DNA of 14,469 nt from CAYGJN01 sp964350135 (GTDB lineage Bacteria > Bdellovibrionota > Bacteriovoracia > Bacteriovoracales > Bacteriovoracaceae), in assembly GCA_964350135.1 (NCBI GenBank), contig CAYGJN010000072.1, positions 1 to 14,469 of the forward strand. The letters run 5' to 3'. The notes beneath the pieces were generated by a model that saw only the letters and a program-made list of their open reading frames with translations, did not search any database and was not told the DNA's origin. Numbering within the stretch: the first letter of the stretch is position 1; each line of letters starts with the position of its first letter. Both the position numbers and the translations under genes were made by a program. Shown here one piece after another: positions 1-6,377 of this stretch.

Positions 1-81
1 CCCCCAGCATATACAATATTCAAAAAATTGGCTCAAGGTGAAATTGTAATCGATCGTTCTGGTAAAGAAGAGTATGTTTAA
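1..81 (+). CDS. 3' end of an unidentified protein (partial)
   Basis: An open frame enters from the left edge and ends with TAA at 79-81. Its last 26 residues begin PPAYTIFKKL and end GKEEYV. The frame has no internal stop and reads as a normal charged C-terminus. I do not recognise the family from so short a tail, and the start lies outside the window. No clear Rho-independent terminator follows within the next 100 bases. Confidence 0.55.
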   Translation, partial: PPAYTIFKKLAQGEIVIDRSGKEEYV

Positions 82-115
82 CAAGCTTTCTAACTAACAC
101 TATCTTACAATTTTC

Positions 116-141
116 AATAGCTTGACACTGCTAGCGCTATT
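116..141 (+). promoter_or_regulatory. Possible activator site upstream of the sigma-54 promoter
   Basis: AATAGC (116-121) and GCTATT (136-141) form an inverted repeat with a 14-base gap. An 8-base palindrome TAGCGCTA (132-139) overlaps the right arm. The centre is about 95-100 bases upstream of the predicted sigma-54 start, a usual distance for an enhancer-binding protein site. A TTGACA hexamer (122-127) lies inside and could instead be a -35 box, but no good -10 follows at 16-18 bases. Inference only. Confidence 0.25.
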
Positions 142-198
142 CTGACTACACATCTTGACCCCAAAAACTCCAAGGCTTTAAAATCAGGTTGTAAAAAC

Positions 199-215
199 TT
201 GGCATGCTTTTAGCA
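199..215 (+). promoter_or_regulatory. Sigma-54 (-24/-12) promoter for the DksA-like gene
   Basis: TTGGCATG then CTTT then TAGCA. The invariant GG (201-202) and GC (213-214) are exactly 10 bases apart, as sigma-54 holoenzyme requires. Against the consensus TGGCACG-N4-TTGCW there is one mismatch in each element. Transcription should start near 225-227, giving a leader of about 128 bases before the ATG at 354. Sigma-54 promoters need an AAA+ enhancer-binding activator; none is encoded in this window. Confidence 0.65.
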
Positions 216-239
216 TACTATACTGGGTAATTGGGGGGG

Positions 240-303
240 CCTTCCAGGAAGGAGGGTAGAACAGGAATCAGGATGATTTCCTAACCCTATTCATCAAGGA
301 TGA
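240..303 (+). promoter_or_regulatory. Structured 5' leader: three consecutive hairpins
   Basis: Three stems follow a run of seven G (233-239). (1) CCTTC/GAAGG (240-244 with 248-252). (2) A compound stem: AGGGT (253-257) with ACCCT (284-288), enclosing AGGAATCA (263-270) paired with TGA-T-TTCCT (274-282) around a GGA loop. (3) TCATC/GATGA (291-295 with 299-303). AACCC (283-287) could alternatively pair with GGGTT (346-350), which overlaps the AGGGGG ribosome-binding site (343-348) of the DksA-like gene, so a switch on translation is possible. Two mini-frames begin in the leader: ATG ATT TCC TAA (273) and ATG ATG ATT TAA (300). No known riboswitch class is recognised. Confidence 0.45.
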
Positions 304-353
304 TGATTTAAGATAAAGGATTGTCGCACACCATTGTTACTTAGGGGGTTTAT

Positions 354-818
354 ATGGAAGTGAAAGATCTCAACTATTTCAAAGAGCTATTTAGCAATCT
401 CTTGCTCCAGAGTCCGGAGGAAGAATTAGCTGAAGGACAAACTAATGGAGACTCTGCTGACCTGGCCACTGTGGATAGGGAAAATAGTTTAAGTTTAAAA
501 CTTAACGGCAGAAAGGCCCTTTATTTAAGGAAGGTAACAAAAGCATTAGAAAAAATAAAGGAGGGAAGCTTTGGAACTTGTGAAGAATGTGATTCAGATA
601 TTGGTAGAGCTCGTCTTCTGGCAAGGCCAACTGCAACCATGTGCATCCACTGTAAAGAAGAGCAGGAAAGAGGAGAGTCACATATACTCTATAGCAAAAA
701 ATCAAACTCTCAGGGTAAGGGATTTAAAGAACCAGTACTAATCCCTGGAGGAAAAGATGAAACAGAGGTATTTAGAAAAAAAACAGGAGTAAAGTTTAAA
801 CAAGCTGCTCATTTATAA
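354..818 (+). CDS. DksA/TraR-family zinc-finger transcription factor (short form)
   Basis: Proteins of this family bind in the RNA polymerase secondary channel and tune initiation, often with ppGpp. Residues 76-100 carry the C4 zinc finger CEEC...CIHC (C76, C79, C97, C100) with the family signature RLLARPTATMCIHC. D33-S-A-D36-L-A38 matches the DxxDxA tip of the DksA coiled coil, so the residues that act at the polymerase active site appear kept. Only about 32 residues precede the tip, against about 70 in E. coli DksA, so the first coiled-coil arm is short. About 50 residues, rich in Lys and Gly, extend past the finger. The start is supported by AGGGGG (343-348) five bases upstream. It is driven by the sigma-54-type promoter and leader upstream. 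Family membership is firm; the regulon is unknown. Confidence 0.9.
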   Translation: MEVKDLNYFKELFSNLLLQSPEEELAEGQTNGDSADLATVDRENSLSLKLNGRKALYLRKVTKALEKIKEGSFGTCEECDSDIGRARLLARPTATMCIHCKEEQERGESHILYSKKSNSQGKGFKEPVLIPGGKDETEVFRKKTGVKFKQAAHL

Positions 819-827
819 TTAAACTTT
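791..827. repeat. AT-rich inverted repeat at the 3' end of the DksA-like gene
   Basis: AAAGTTTAA (791-799) is perfectly repeated in inverse as TTAAACTTT (819-827) around a 19-base loop that contains the stop codon. It could act as a weak terminator or 3'-end stabilising stem, but it has almost no G-C pairs and no following T run. Confidence 0.3.
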
Positions 828-834
828 AAATAAG

Positions 835-863
835 TTGAAAAGAGGTAAGGAAGTTCCTACACT
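835..863 (+). promoter_or_regulatory. Sigma-70-type promoter abutting the lipoprotein start codon
   Basis: TTGAAA (835-840), a 17-base spacer, then TACACT (858-863). Only six bases separate the -10 from ATG 870, so transcription would begin at or very near the A of the start codon (leaderless mRNA). The only Shine-Dalgarno-like stretch, AAGGAAG (847-853), is 16 bases from the ATG and lies inside the promoter spacer. Confidence 0.5.
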
Positions 864-869
864 TAGTGT

Positions 870-1379
870 ATGAAGTTTTTCTTGCCTCTTTTTTTTATGA
901 TTTCTTGCAGTCTTCATACAACTCATGAAGGACTTCGCTATGAAGAGCTCTTACAAAGAGCTAAAACTGCTTGGAAAGATGGCAAAAGCAGGGCCGAAGT
1001 TGATAAGGAATTTAGCGAGGTCGTTTCCTATACAAGAATAGAGTCAGATCTAAAAAGAAGATCTCAGGCCCATCATGAATGGGGAAGATATCTTTTAACT
1101 GTTAATGATTTGATTGAGAGTGAAAAACAATTTATGCTCTCTTTGGCCTTGCTTGAAAAAAATGATAATCCTCTTTATTTCTATCTGAATAATTTTAATA
1201 TTGCGTATGTTTTTTACAAAAAAGAAGAAATGAAAAAATCCTGTGATTATTTACTAGAGTCTAAAAAGGCCCTTGTGAAAATATTCCAAAAGGGCCTTCA
1301 TAGGCATAACCGTATAGAATTTAAATCAAAACAAAATCATTTTGCCGATAAAACAAACTGTTCTCGCGGCGTCTTATAA
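870..1379 (+). CDS. Small putative lipoprotein, helical/TPR-like, unknown function
   Basis: The N-terminus is a short hydrophobic signal ending in a lipobox, M10-I-S-C13, so C13 should be lipidated; S14 after it would fit outer-membrane sorting by the Lol rule. The rest is predicted helical, with TPR-like alternation around residues 65-135 (AHHEWGRYLL, EKQFMLSLALLEK, FNIAYVFYKKEEMKKS), but no confident repeat unit. There is no usable Shine-Dalgarno for ATG 870, and the promoter sits directly against it. The gene overlaps the convergent htpG stop by 6 bases, and codons 132-143 contain the htpG terminator, so the sequence of the C-terminal part may be constrained by that element. I do not recognise a family. 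Confidence 0.7.
   Translation: MKFFLPLFFMISCSLHTTHEGLRYEELLQRAKTAWKDGKSRAEVDKEFSEVVSYTRIESDLKRRSQAHHEWGRYLLTVNDLIESEKQFMLSLALLEKNDNPLYFYLNNFNIAYVFYKKEEMKKSCDYLLESKKALVKIFQKGLHRHNRIEFKSKQNHFADKTNCSRGVL
1263..1298 (-). terminator. Rho-independent terminator of htpG, inside the convergent lipoprotein gene
   Basis: A perfect 9-base inverted repeat, AAGGCCCTT (1266-1274) and AAGGGCCTT (1290-1298), has a 15-base loop. Read on the minus strand, the stem ends in GGGCCTTTTTAG, a GC-rich stem with a T run. It starts about 76 bases past the htpG stop codon. On the plus strand no T run follows, so it should act only on minus-strand transcripts. It lies entirely within the lipoprotein coding sequence. 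Confidence 0.7.
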
Positions 1380-3326
1380 AGCAAAATTAGAAAGCTCAGA
1401 AATAATCTCCTGGCTTCTTCTTACTATGGCATCTTTTTCTTTAGGATCAAGGTCTTCAGAGGATAGACCTGCTAAATCTTGAACATGTTGGCCAAGTTTT
1501 TTTGCAAGATCTTTTTTATCATCTGTTTGCCATAGCTTAAATGCATTTTTAATAAGTGGATGATTGGGATTTACCACTAAGGTTTTTTTAACTGGCATGG
1601 CCATATTGGGATTTCCAAATTGAGATGCCATTTGGCTAAAACGCTTCATTTGATGATCAAGCTTATAATAAGCTGAAGGTCCATTTTCTTTTAAAGAAGG
1701 TCTCTCTACATCTTGCTCTTTATTCTCTTCTTCTTTTTTCAATCCCATGATGTCAAAGAAGAAATTTTTAAGACTGGTGTTTTCTTCAGATTCTTCTGTG
1801 CTACCAAGAAGATTTTGAGCTTCTTCATCAATGGGTGCAAATTTGTATTCTTTGTCATTTTTTTTATTGAACTCAACGTGTTGAGTATAATGAGGGTCAA
1901 TAAGTTCATCTAATTCAACAGAATTTAGACCTTCTGATTCAAGCTCAGCAATTAAAGTGGCATTAGGGGCGTCCTTTTGAAAGCTAAGAATCTTACCTTT
2001 TAGTTTTTCTTTAAAAGCTTCAGGGATAGAGTCTTCATACTCTTCAAAAGTATAAAGTTTTTCATTAGAAGCCTTTAAAAGAGTATAAGGTCTCATGAGG
2101 TCATCAAACTTAGGGTCACTAACTGATCCATATTTTACAAAAAGAGAGATATCAGGCCAAATGGCTTCAAATTTTTCTCTATCTGTCTTGTAGAGTTTTT
2201 TAAGAGACTCAGCTACTTTTTTAACAATATAGTTTGAGATCTTTTTAACATTTGGATCCCCTTGCAGTGATGATCTTGAAACATTTAATGGGATATCAGT
2301 TGAATCAATAACACCTTTAAGTAATCCAAGAAAGTCAGGGACTATATGCTTAATATTGTCAGATACAAAAACTTGTTTGCAATAAAGTTTAATATTGGCT
2401 TCATTCATAGGCTTGGCAGGGTTTAGCTTAGGAAAATAAAGAATACCTTGTAGCTCAAATGGGTGGTCAATATTTAAGTGAATCCAAAAAAGTGGTTCTG
2501 GATCCATTGGGAATAATTTGTTGAAAAACTTTTTATAATCTTCATCTTTAAGCTCACTTGGTGCTTTTTTCCAAAGAGGCTCTTCATCATTAATTTTATC
2601 AATGGACTTTTCTGGAGTTATATACTCATTGCCTTTTTCCTCGGCATCTTTTTTATTTTTTGCTTCAGTTTCCGCCTCTGTTTTTTCTGCAACTAGATCG
2701 CGAAAAACAATTGGATAGGCCATAAAGTCACAATAACGTGAAAGGACAGTTCTTGTTTTTCCTGCCTCTAGGAAATCTTTTGACTCTTCATTAATATGAA
2801 GTGTGATGGTCGTACCGACTTCTGCCCGTTCTCCCTTGTCAAACTCATACTCAGTATCACCTGAGCAAGTCCACTTAACAGCTGTTGCCCCTTTGTTCAT
2901 AGAAAGAGTATCTACTTCAACTTTATCAGAAACCATAAAGGCCGAATAAAAGCCAAGTCCAAATTTTCCGATAATATCTTCTCTACTAACATCAGTGCTT
3001 TTAAACTCTTCCATTTTTTTTGCGAATTCTTCTGCGCCTGAAAAAGCGAGGTTTGCAATATATTTTTCAACCTCTTCTTCACTCATTCCAACACCATTAT
3101 CAACGATGCGGATAAGATTATTTTTTGAGTCAATAATGACGGAAACTTCGCCCTCTGGGATTTCAACGTTTTGTCCTCTACCAAGTGCTGCTCTTTTAGT
3201 AATAGCATCACATGCGTTAGAGACAAGCTCTCTCAAAAATATATCATGCTCACTGTAGAGCCATTTTTTAATAATTGGAAAAATGTTTTGAGTCTCTACT
3301 CTGATTTCACCTTTTCTCTTAGCCAT
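1374..3326 (-). CDS. htpG: HtpG, bacterial Hsp90 molecular chaperone
   Basis: ATP-dependent dimeric chaperone of the cytoplasm. The 650 residues compare with about 624 in E. coli. The N-terminal GHKL ATPase domain (about 1-210) shows LRELVSNACDA (E33, N37), VDNGVGM (D76) and GKFGLGFYSAF (120-130). A charged Lys/Glu linker follows at about 213-240. The middle domain holds LFWIHLNIDHPFELQG (279-294) and the segment DSTDIPLNVSRSSLQ with the ATP-sensing R351. The C-terminal part has an acidic stretch and then the dimerisation domain from about residue 550. The start is fixed by AAAAGGAGAG about 8 bases upstream of the ATG. A sigma-32-like promoter precedes it and a terminator lies beyond its 3' end. 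All key ATPase residues are present. Confidence 0.97.
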   Translation of the reverse strand: MAKRKGEIRVETQNIFPIIKKWLYSEHDIFLRELVSNACDAITKRAALGRGQNVEIPEGEVSVIIDSKNNLIRIVDNGVGMSEEEVEKYIANLAFSGAEEFAKKMEEFKSTDVSREDIIGKFGLGFYSAFMVSDKVEVDTLSMNKGATAVKWTCSGDTEYEFDKGERAEVGTTITLHINEESKDFLEAGKTRTVLSRYCDFMAYPIVFRDLVAEKTEAETEAKNKKDAEEKGNEYITPEKSIDKINDEEPLWKKAPSELKDEDYKKFFNKLFPMDPEPLFWIHLNIDHPFELQGILYFPKLNPAKPMNEANIKLYCKQVFVSDNIKHIVPDFLGLLKGVIDSTDIPLNVSRSSLQGDPNVKKISNYIVKKVAESLKKLYKTDREKFEAIWPDISLFVKYGSVSDPKFDDLMRPYTLLKASNEKLYTFEEYEDSIPEAFKEKLKGKILSFQKDAPNATLIAELESEGLNSVELDELIDPHYTQHVEFNKKNDKEYKFAPIDEEAQNLLGSTEESEENTSLKNFFFDIMGLKKEEENKEQDVERPSLKENGPSAYYKLDHQMKRFSQMASQFGNPNMAMPVKKTLVVNPNHPLIKNAFKLWQTDDKKDLAKKLGQHVQDLAGLSSEDLDPKEKDAIVRRSQEIISELSNFAL

Positions 3327-3357
3327 TTGATTCTCTCCTTTTAATTGAATCCAGTAC

Positions 3358-3388
3358 TAAATATGGGGGCAAAATTGGCAGAGTCAAG
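3358..3388 (-). promoter_or_regulatory. Heat-shock (sigma-32-type) promoter of htpG
   Basis: On the minus strand: CTTGAC (3383-3388), 14 bases, then CCCCATAT (3361-3368) continuing TTTA. This is very close to the sigma-32 consensus CTTGAA-N13-15-CCCCATNT. The predicted start near 3352 leaves a leader of about 26 bases with a good ribosome-binding site. TTGACT with ATATTT at 17 bases could also be read by the housekeeping sigma factor. Confidence 0.65.
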
Positions 3389-3396
3389 GTTTGTCG

Positions 3397-3425
3397 TTGG
3401 CAGTGAGTAAGTTTTAATTCATAAT
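3397..3425 (+). promoter_or_regulatory. Promoter of the asparaginase-like gene, directly abutting its start codon
   Basis: TTGGCA (3397-3402), a 17-base spacer, then CATAAT (3420-3425); each hexamer matches five of six consensus positions. Six bases separate the -10 from ATG 3432, so transcription should begin at the A of the ATG. No Shine-Dalgarno sequence precedes the ATG. Confidence 0.6.
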
Positions 3426-3431
3426 AATGCC

Positions 3432-3941
3432 ATGGGTAAGAAGAGAATATTGGTTATAAGTTGCGGCGGTACTTTAGAAAAGACCTACGATGAAGGTGAC
3501 GGCGTTCTCAGTAATCGTGAATCTGTTATAAAGGAACGTCTTTTTAAACGCTTAAGGCTTCCTCATACAAGAATTGAGCTTAATTTAATTATGGCCATGG
3601 ACTCTCTTGATATGACTGACGAGCATCGTCAGATCCTTGTAGATGCCATAGATCAAGATCAGGGGCAATCTCCAATTGTAGTTATTCACGGAACAGACAC
3701 AATGGATCAAAGTGCCAGCTATGTAATGAAAAAGATAAAAAGGCCAAAAATCCCAATTGTTTTTACAGGCTCTATGAAGCCTCTTGAAATGGCCGATACC
3801 GATGCTATTCAAAACGCTATCGAAGCTATTATGGTAGCAAGCTTAAAAGAGCCTGGTGTGTATATAAGTTTTCATGGAAAAGTTTTTCAAGGTGATAAAG
3901 CTAAAAAAGATTTTAAACTTAAAACGTTTGTAGATAAATAA
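3432..3941 (+). CDS. Stand-alone asparaginase N-terminal domain protein
   Basis: The 169 residues match only the N-terminal domain of type I/II L-asparaginases, which are usually about 330 residues. SCGGTLEK holds the nucleophile-type T14. IHGTDTMDQS holds T88-D89, and TGSMKP follows at 112-117. A lysine around 158-159 in GDKAKKDF is the likely match of the catalytic lysine. The C-terminal domain that completes the active site in classical tetramers is absent. The frame ends cleanly three bases before the convergent neighbour's stop, and the motifs are intact, so I read it as a genuine single-domain family member rather than a broken gene. It may hydrolyse asparagine or a related amide, or only bind it. 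The leaderless start is described in the promoter entry. Confidence 0.85.
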   Translation: MGKKRILVISCGGTLEKTYDEGDGVLSNRESVIKERLFKRLRLPHTRIELNLIMAMDSLDMTDEHRQILVDAIDQDQGQSPIVVIHGTDTMDQSASYVMKKIKRPKIPIVFTGSMKPLEMADTDAIQNAIEAIMVASLKEPGVYISFHGKVFQGDKAKKDFKLKTFVDK

Positions 3942-3944
3942 ATT

Positions 3945-4697
3945 CTATTCAACAAGTGATTGAGCTTCTCTAGTATCAACAACCATATAAATCGAAACTG
4001 AAAGAATTGTACCCGCATCAAAGCCAAGGTCTAGAGTTTCTTTGTAAGGGATCCAGTCAACAATACAATTTTTGTCAGTGCTTTTAATTTCTTTTTTAAC
4101 TTTTCCTCTATTTCTGCGAGTGTCGTTATTTGAGGTTGAGTCTTCAATAATATCTTCAATAGTGTCATCAATTGGTGTTTCAAGAGAGGCACATTCAACA
4201 AATGTATCTTCATCAATATGATAAGAAATAATTCCTTCACCTTTTGTATGATCGAATCTTAAAATATTATGATCAGTTAAGACTTCTGAGCGAACGATAT
4301 CCTTGCCTTCATCTTCATCAATATCAAAAAGTAGAGAGACTCTAATTCCTGCAATTCTATTTCCTTCATCAACAGCGAAGGCCAAATTTTGAATAGATTC
4401 GTTATCTTCAAGTGGAAGCTCTTTAGCAAAAAAGATAACATCGTGATAATCACTAAGGCCTCTTTGCTTTCTAATTTTTGCTTCAATTTCATCAAGAGTT
4501 ATTTGTTGTTCTTGTTTTTCAGTATTAGGTCTTTGATTTGTGTCTAGGTTCTCTCTTTCAACAATTGGTGTAGCAGGTTTTCTAAGAGGTACTTCAATAG
4601 TTTTCTTAGGACCATTATCATTGGCGGCCATATTAGACGCTTCAACAGCAAAGTTGATGCTCAAAAATACGAATAAAATTACGGTAGTAAACTTCAA
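3945..4697 (-). CDS. Secreted acidic protein of unknown function (TTG start)
   Basis: The 250 residues begin with a Sec signal peptide, MKFTTVILFVFLSINFAVEA, with likely cleavage after A20. A low-complexity linker rich in Asn, Pro, Lys and Gln follows (about 21-66). The folded part (about 68-250) is acidic, with runs such as DIDEDEG (125-131) and DDTIEDIIED (177-186), and two cysteines (C169, C211) that could form a periplasmic disulfide. The start codon is TTG at 4697-4695, with AGGGA six bases upstream; no ATG is available at this position. It lies 93 bases downstream of the SDR gene on the same strand. Only three bases separate its stop from the convergent asparaginase-like gene. I do not recognise the family. 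Confidence 0.75.
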   Translation of the reverse strand: MKFTTVILFVFLSINFAVEASNMAANDNGPKKTIEVPLRKPATPIVERENLDTNQRPNTEKQEQQITLDEIEAKIRKQRGLSDYHDVIFFAKELPLEDNESIQNLAFAVDEGNRIAGIRVSLLFDIDEDEGKDIVRSEVLTDHNILRFDHTKGEGIISYHIDEDTFVECASLETPIDDTIEDIIEDSTSNNDTRRNRGKVKKEIKSTDKNCIVDWIPYKETLDLGFDAGTILSVSIYMVVDTREAQSLVE

Positions 4698-4790
4698 TGC
4701 AATTCCCTGTTTAGTACGCTTGGGTCACCAATCTAAAGGGGTTACAAAATTTTGGCCAGTAGAAAACGTTGAAACATGTAATGAAACACA

Positions 4791-5588
4791 TTAACGCTTG
4801 AATTTTTTAGCCACCAAATTTCGATAAGTTGTGGGCATATGCTGAGCAAGCCACATAGCAACTCCTGTGGCTCCCTTGGGCCAGTAGAACTCCCTATCAT
4901 CATCAATGGCATCACAGACTTGATTAGCATAATTTTCAGGGCTTATAGAGGTTAAAACCTTATCTAGGTCCATATGATCTCCATAAAGATTAGGTATTTC
5001 ATCATACATTCTAGTTTTAATTCCAGGAGTAATAAGGGTGAGAGTGCTAACCCCAGTTCCTTTAAGCTCAATATTTAATGAGTTAGTAAAGGCCATAAGA
5101 CCTGCCTTAGAAGCGGCATAAGTGGAAGCACATGGAAGATGTCCAACTGCTGAAACACTACAATTATTAATGATTTTTCCACTTCCACGTTTAACCATTA
5201 TTGGAACAAGTAATTGAGTCAGATGAATAGCTCCTACAAGATTTACTTGAAACATTTTATAAACATCTTCTATGGGCTGGTTTTCAATAAGCCCACCTGT
5301 TAGTAATCCTGCATTATTAACAAGTCCATCAATCGGTATATTTTCGTCTGTGATTTTTTGTGCAAGGCCTTTAATAGAGGTTTTATCCAGCATATCTAAT
5401 GAGAGAAAAGAAACCTCTTTAGGGTTTGAAAATGGTTTAAGAAATTCATCTTTCTCTTGTCCCTGTGCAGGTATATTTCTTGAACAAATATAGGGGTGAG
5501 CGCCTCTTTTGTTTAGTTCTAAGGCCAAGGCCAAGCCTATTCCTCTATTTCCACCAGTGATGAGGATATGTCTACTTTTGAGCTTCAT
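4791..5588 (-). CDS. Short-chain dehydrogenase/reductase (SDR), classical type
   Basis: NAD(P)H-dependent oxidoreductase with a Rossmann fold. From the ATG at 5588 it has 265 residues. The cofactor motif is TGGNRGIG (11-18), then NNAG (91-94), a structural asparagine in QVNLVG (N116), and the catalytic S144, Y157 and K161 with the classical 13-residue Ser-Tyr spacing. PG (188-189) follows as usual. The frame can be extended to a GTG at 5597, but that GTG lies within the AGGTG that serves as ribosome-binding site for the ATG, so I prefer 5588. The substrate cannot be told. The start is head-to-head with the secreted gene at 5611, only 22 bases apart. Confidence 0.93.
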   Translation of the reverse strand: MKLKSRHILITGGNRGIGLALALELNKRGAHPYICSRNIPAQGQEKDEFLKPFSNPKEVSFLSLDMLDKTSIKGLAQKITDENIPIDGLVNNAGLLTGGLIENQPIEDVYKMFQVNLVGAIHLTQLLVPIMVKRGSGKIINNCSVSAVGHLPCASTYAASKAGLMAFTNSLNIELKGTGVSTLTLITPGIKTRMYDEIPNLYGDHMDLDKVLTSISPENYANQVCDAIDDDREFYWPKGATGVAMWLAQHMPTTYRNLVAKKFKR

Positions 5589-5604
5589 AAGGTACACCTA
5601 TAAT
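5578..5604 (+). promoter_or_regulatory. Promoter abutting the start of the 5611 gene
   Basis: A perfect TATAAT (5599-5604) ends six bases before ATG 5611, again predicting a leaderless transcript. The -35 is less clear: TTGAGC (5578-5583) at a short 15-base spacing, or TTTTGA (5576-5581) at 17. The element overlaps the start codon of the divergent SDR gene, and no Shine-Dalgarno precedes the ATG. Confidence 0.5.
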
Positions 5605-5610
5605 GAATTT

Positions 5611-6312
5611 ATGAAATTAATAATAATCATTGTTTTAACATTTATATCAGCAAGTGCAATCTCTGAGATTAGTTTTCTAGGAATTGCCAAAGATGGTGAG
5701 ACTCTTAGGTATTATGAAAAGCATAAATTAAGTTTTAAAAATGAGCAGACTAACCTTATAAAAACTAGCTATTTCAATGACCTTAAAGACAAGGAACCAT
5801 TTGCACAAATGAGTTCGGATTTTACAAAAAATCCATATATCCCAGAGATGAGTTTTAAAGATACTAGATTTAAAACCAAGCTAATCTCTAAAATTGACGG
5901 GGATGAAGTGATTATTATTGAAGAAATTACGACCAAAACTAATCGAGTAAAGACTAAAGAAAAACGAATCAAAATGACAAAAAATATGGTTCTAGGACAA
6001 GGCTACCATAATTTTGTATTAGACTATTTAAAGAATCCGACAGTAGGAGAGAGTAAGCTTTTAAGACTTTTGGTTCTTGAAAAAATGGATTATTACGATT
6101 TCTTACTTAAGTACCATGGCCAAGAAAAAGAGAACTCTCATCTTTTAAAATTTGAACTTATTATTGACCATATCTTACTTAAGTATATAGCTCCCACAGT
6201 TATTGTTTATTATGACAAAAAGACCAAAAAACTCATATCCTATGAAGGCCCAACAAATATTGCTGATAAAAAAGGCCAAACTCAAAATCTTAAGATCAAA
6301 TACGACTACTAG
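5611..6312 (+). CDS. Secreted/periplasmic protein of unknown function
   Basis: From ATG 5611 the protein has 233 residues. It begins MKLIIIIVLTFISASA, a Sec signal peptide, then a lysine-rich, beta-rich body. The frame is open upstream to 5509, but that part lies over the SDR gene and does not read as protein, and the signal peptide fixes the start. The C-terminal region (VIVYYDKKTKKLISYEGPTN, ending QNLKIKYDY) resembles the final strands of periplasmic beta-sheet proteins of the DUF3108 kind, an impression that I could not test. The gene stands between the divergent SDR and a small secreted-protein gene. Confidence 0.75.
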   Translation: MKLIIIIVLTFISASAISEISFLGIAKDGETLRYYEKHKLSFKNEQTNLIKTSYFNDLKDKEPFAQMSSDFTKNPYIPEMSFKDTRFKTKLISKIDGDEVIIIEEITTKTNRVKTKEKRIKMTKNMVLGQGYHNFVLDYLKNPTVGESKLLRLLVLEKMDYYDFLLKYHGQEKENSHLLKFELIIDHILLKYIAPTVIVYYDKKTKKLISYEGPTNIADKKGQTQNLKIKYDY

Positions 6313-6321
6313 TGCGCTGTG

Positions 6322-6350
6322 TTTAGCCAGAGTGAAGGCATATTGATAAT
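6322..6350 (+). promoter_or_regulatory. Promoter of the 89-residue secreted protein
   Basis: TTTAGC (6322-6327), 17 bases, GATAAT (6345-6350). The predicted start near 6357 leaves a leader of about 20 bases that carries the AAGGAGAT ribosome-binding site (6367-6374). Confidence 0.4.
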
Positions 6351-6377
6351 CTCCGTCAAAATTATAAAGGAGATCCA

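Noticed and set aside
189..217. Sigma-70 promoter (TTGTAA with AGCATA) over the sigma-54 site
   Set aside because: The -10 match is poor at 17 bases, whereas the GG-N10-GC sigma-54 pattern is near consensus.
2995..3258. 87-codon plus-strand frame inside htpG
   Set aside because: It is fully antisense to the conserved N-terminal ATPase coding region, has no ribosome-binding site and no protein-like pattern; it is a shadow of htpG codon use.
3911..3924. TTTTAA-AC-TTAAAA palindrome as terminator of the 3945 gene
   Set aside because: The stem is all A-T with a 2-base loop and lies inside asparaginase-like coding sequence; too weak to call.
4031..4495. Minus-strand frames of 69 and 72 codons within the acidic secreted protein gene
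   Set aside because: They are alternate-frame readings of the same low-complexity coding sequence; only the frame with a signal peptide reads as a real protein.
5509..5610. N-terminal extension of the 5611 gene
   Set aside because: It overlaps the SDR coding sequence, and a Sec signal peptide begins exactly at ATG 5611 behind a -10 box.
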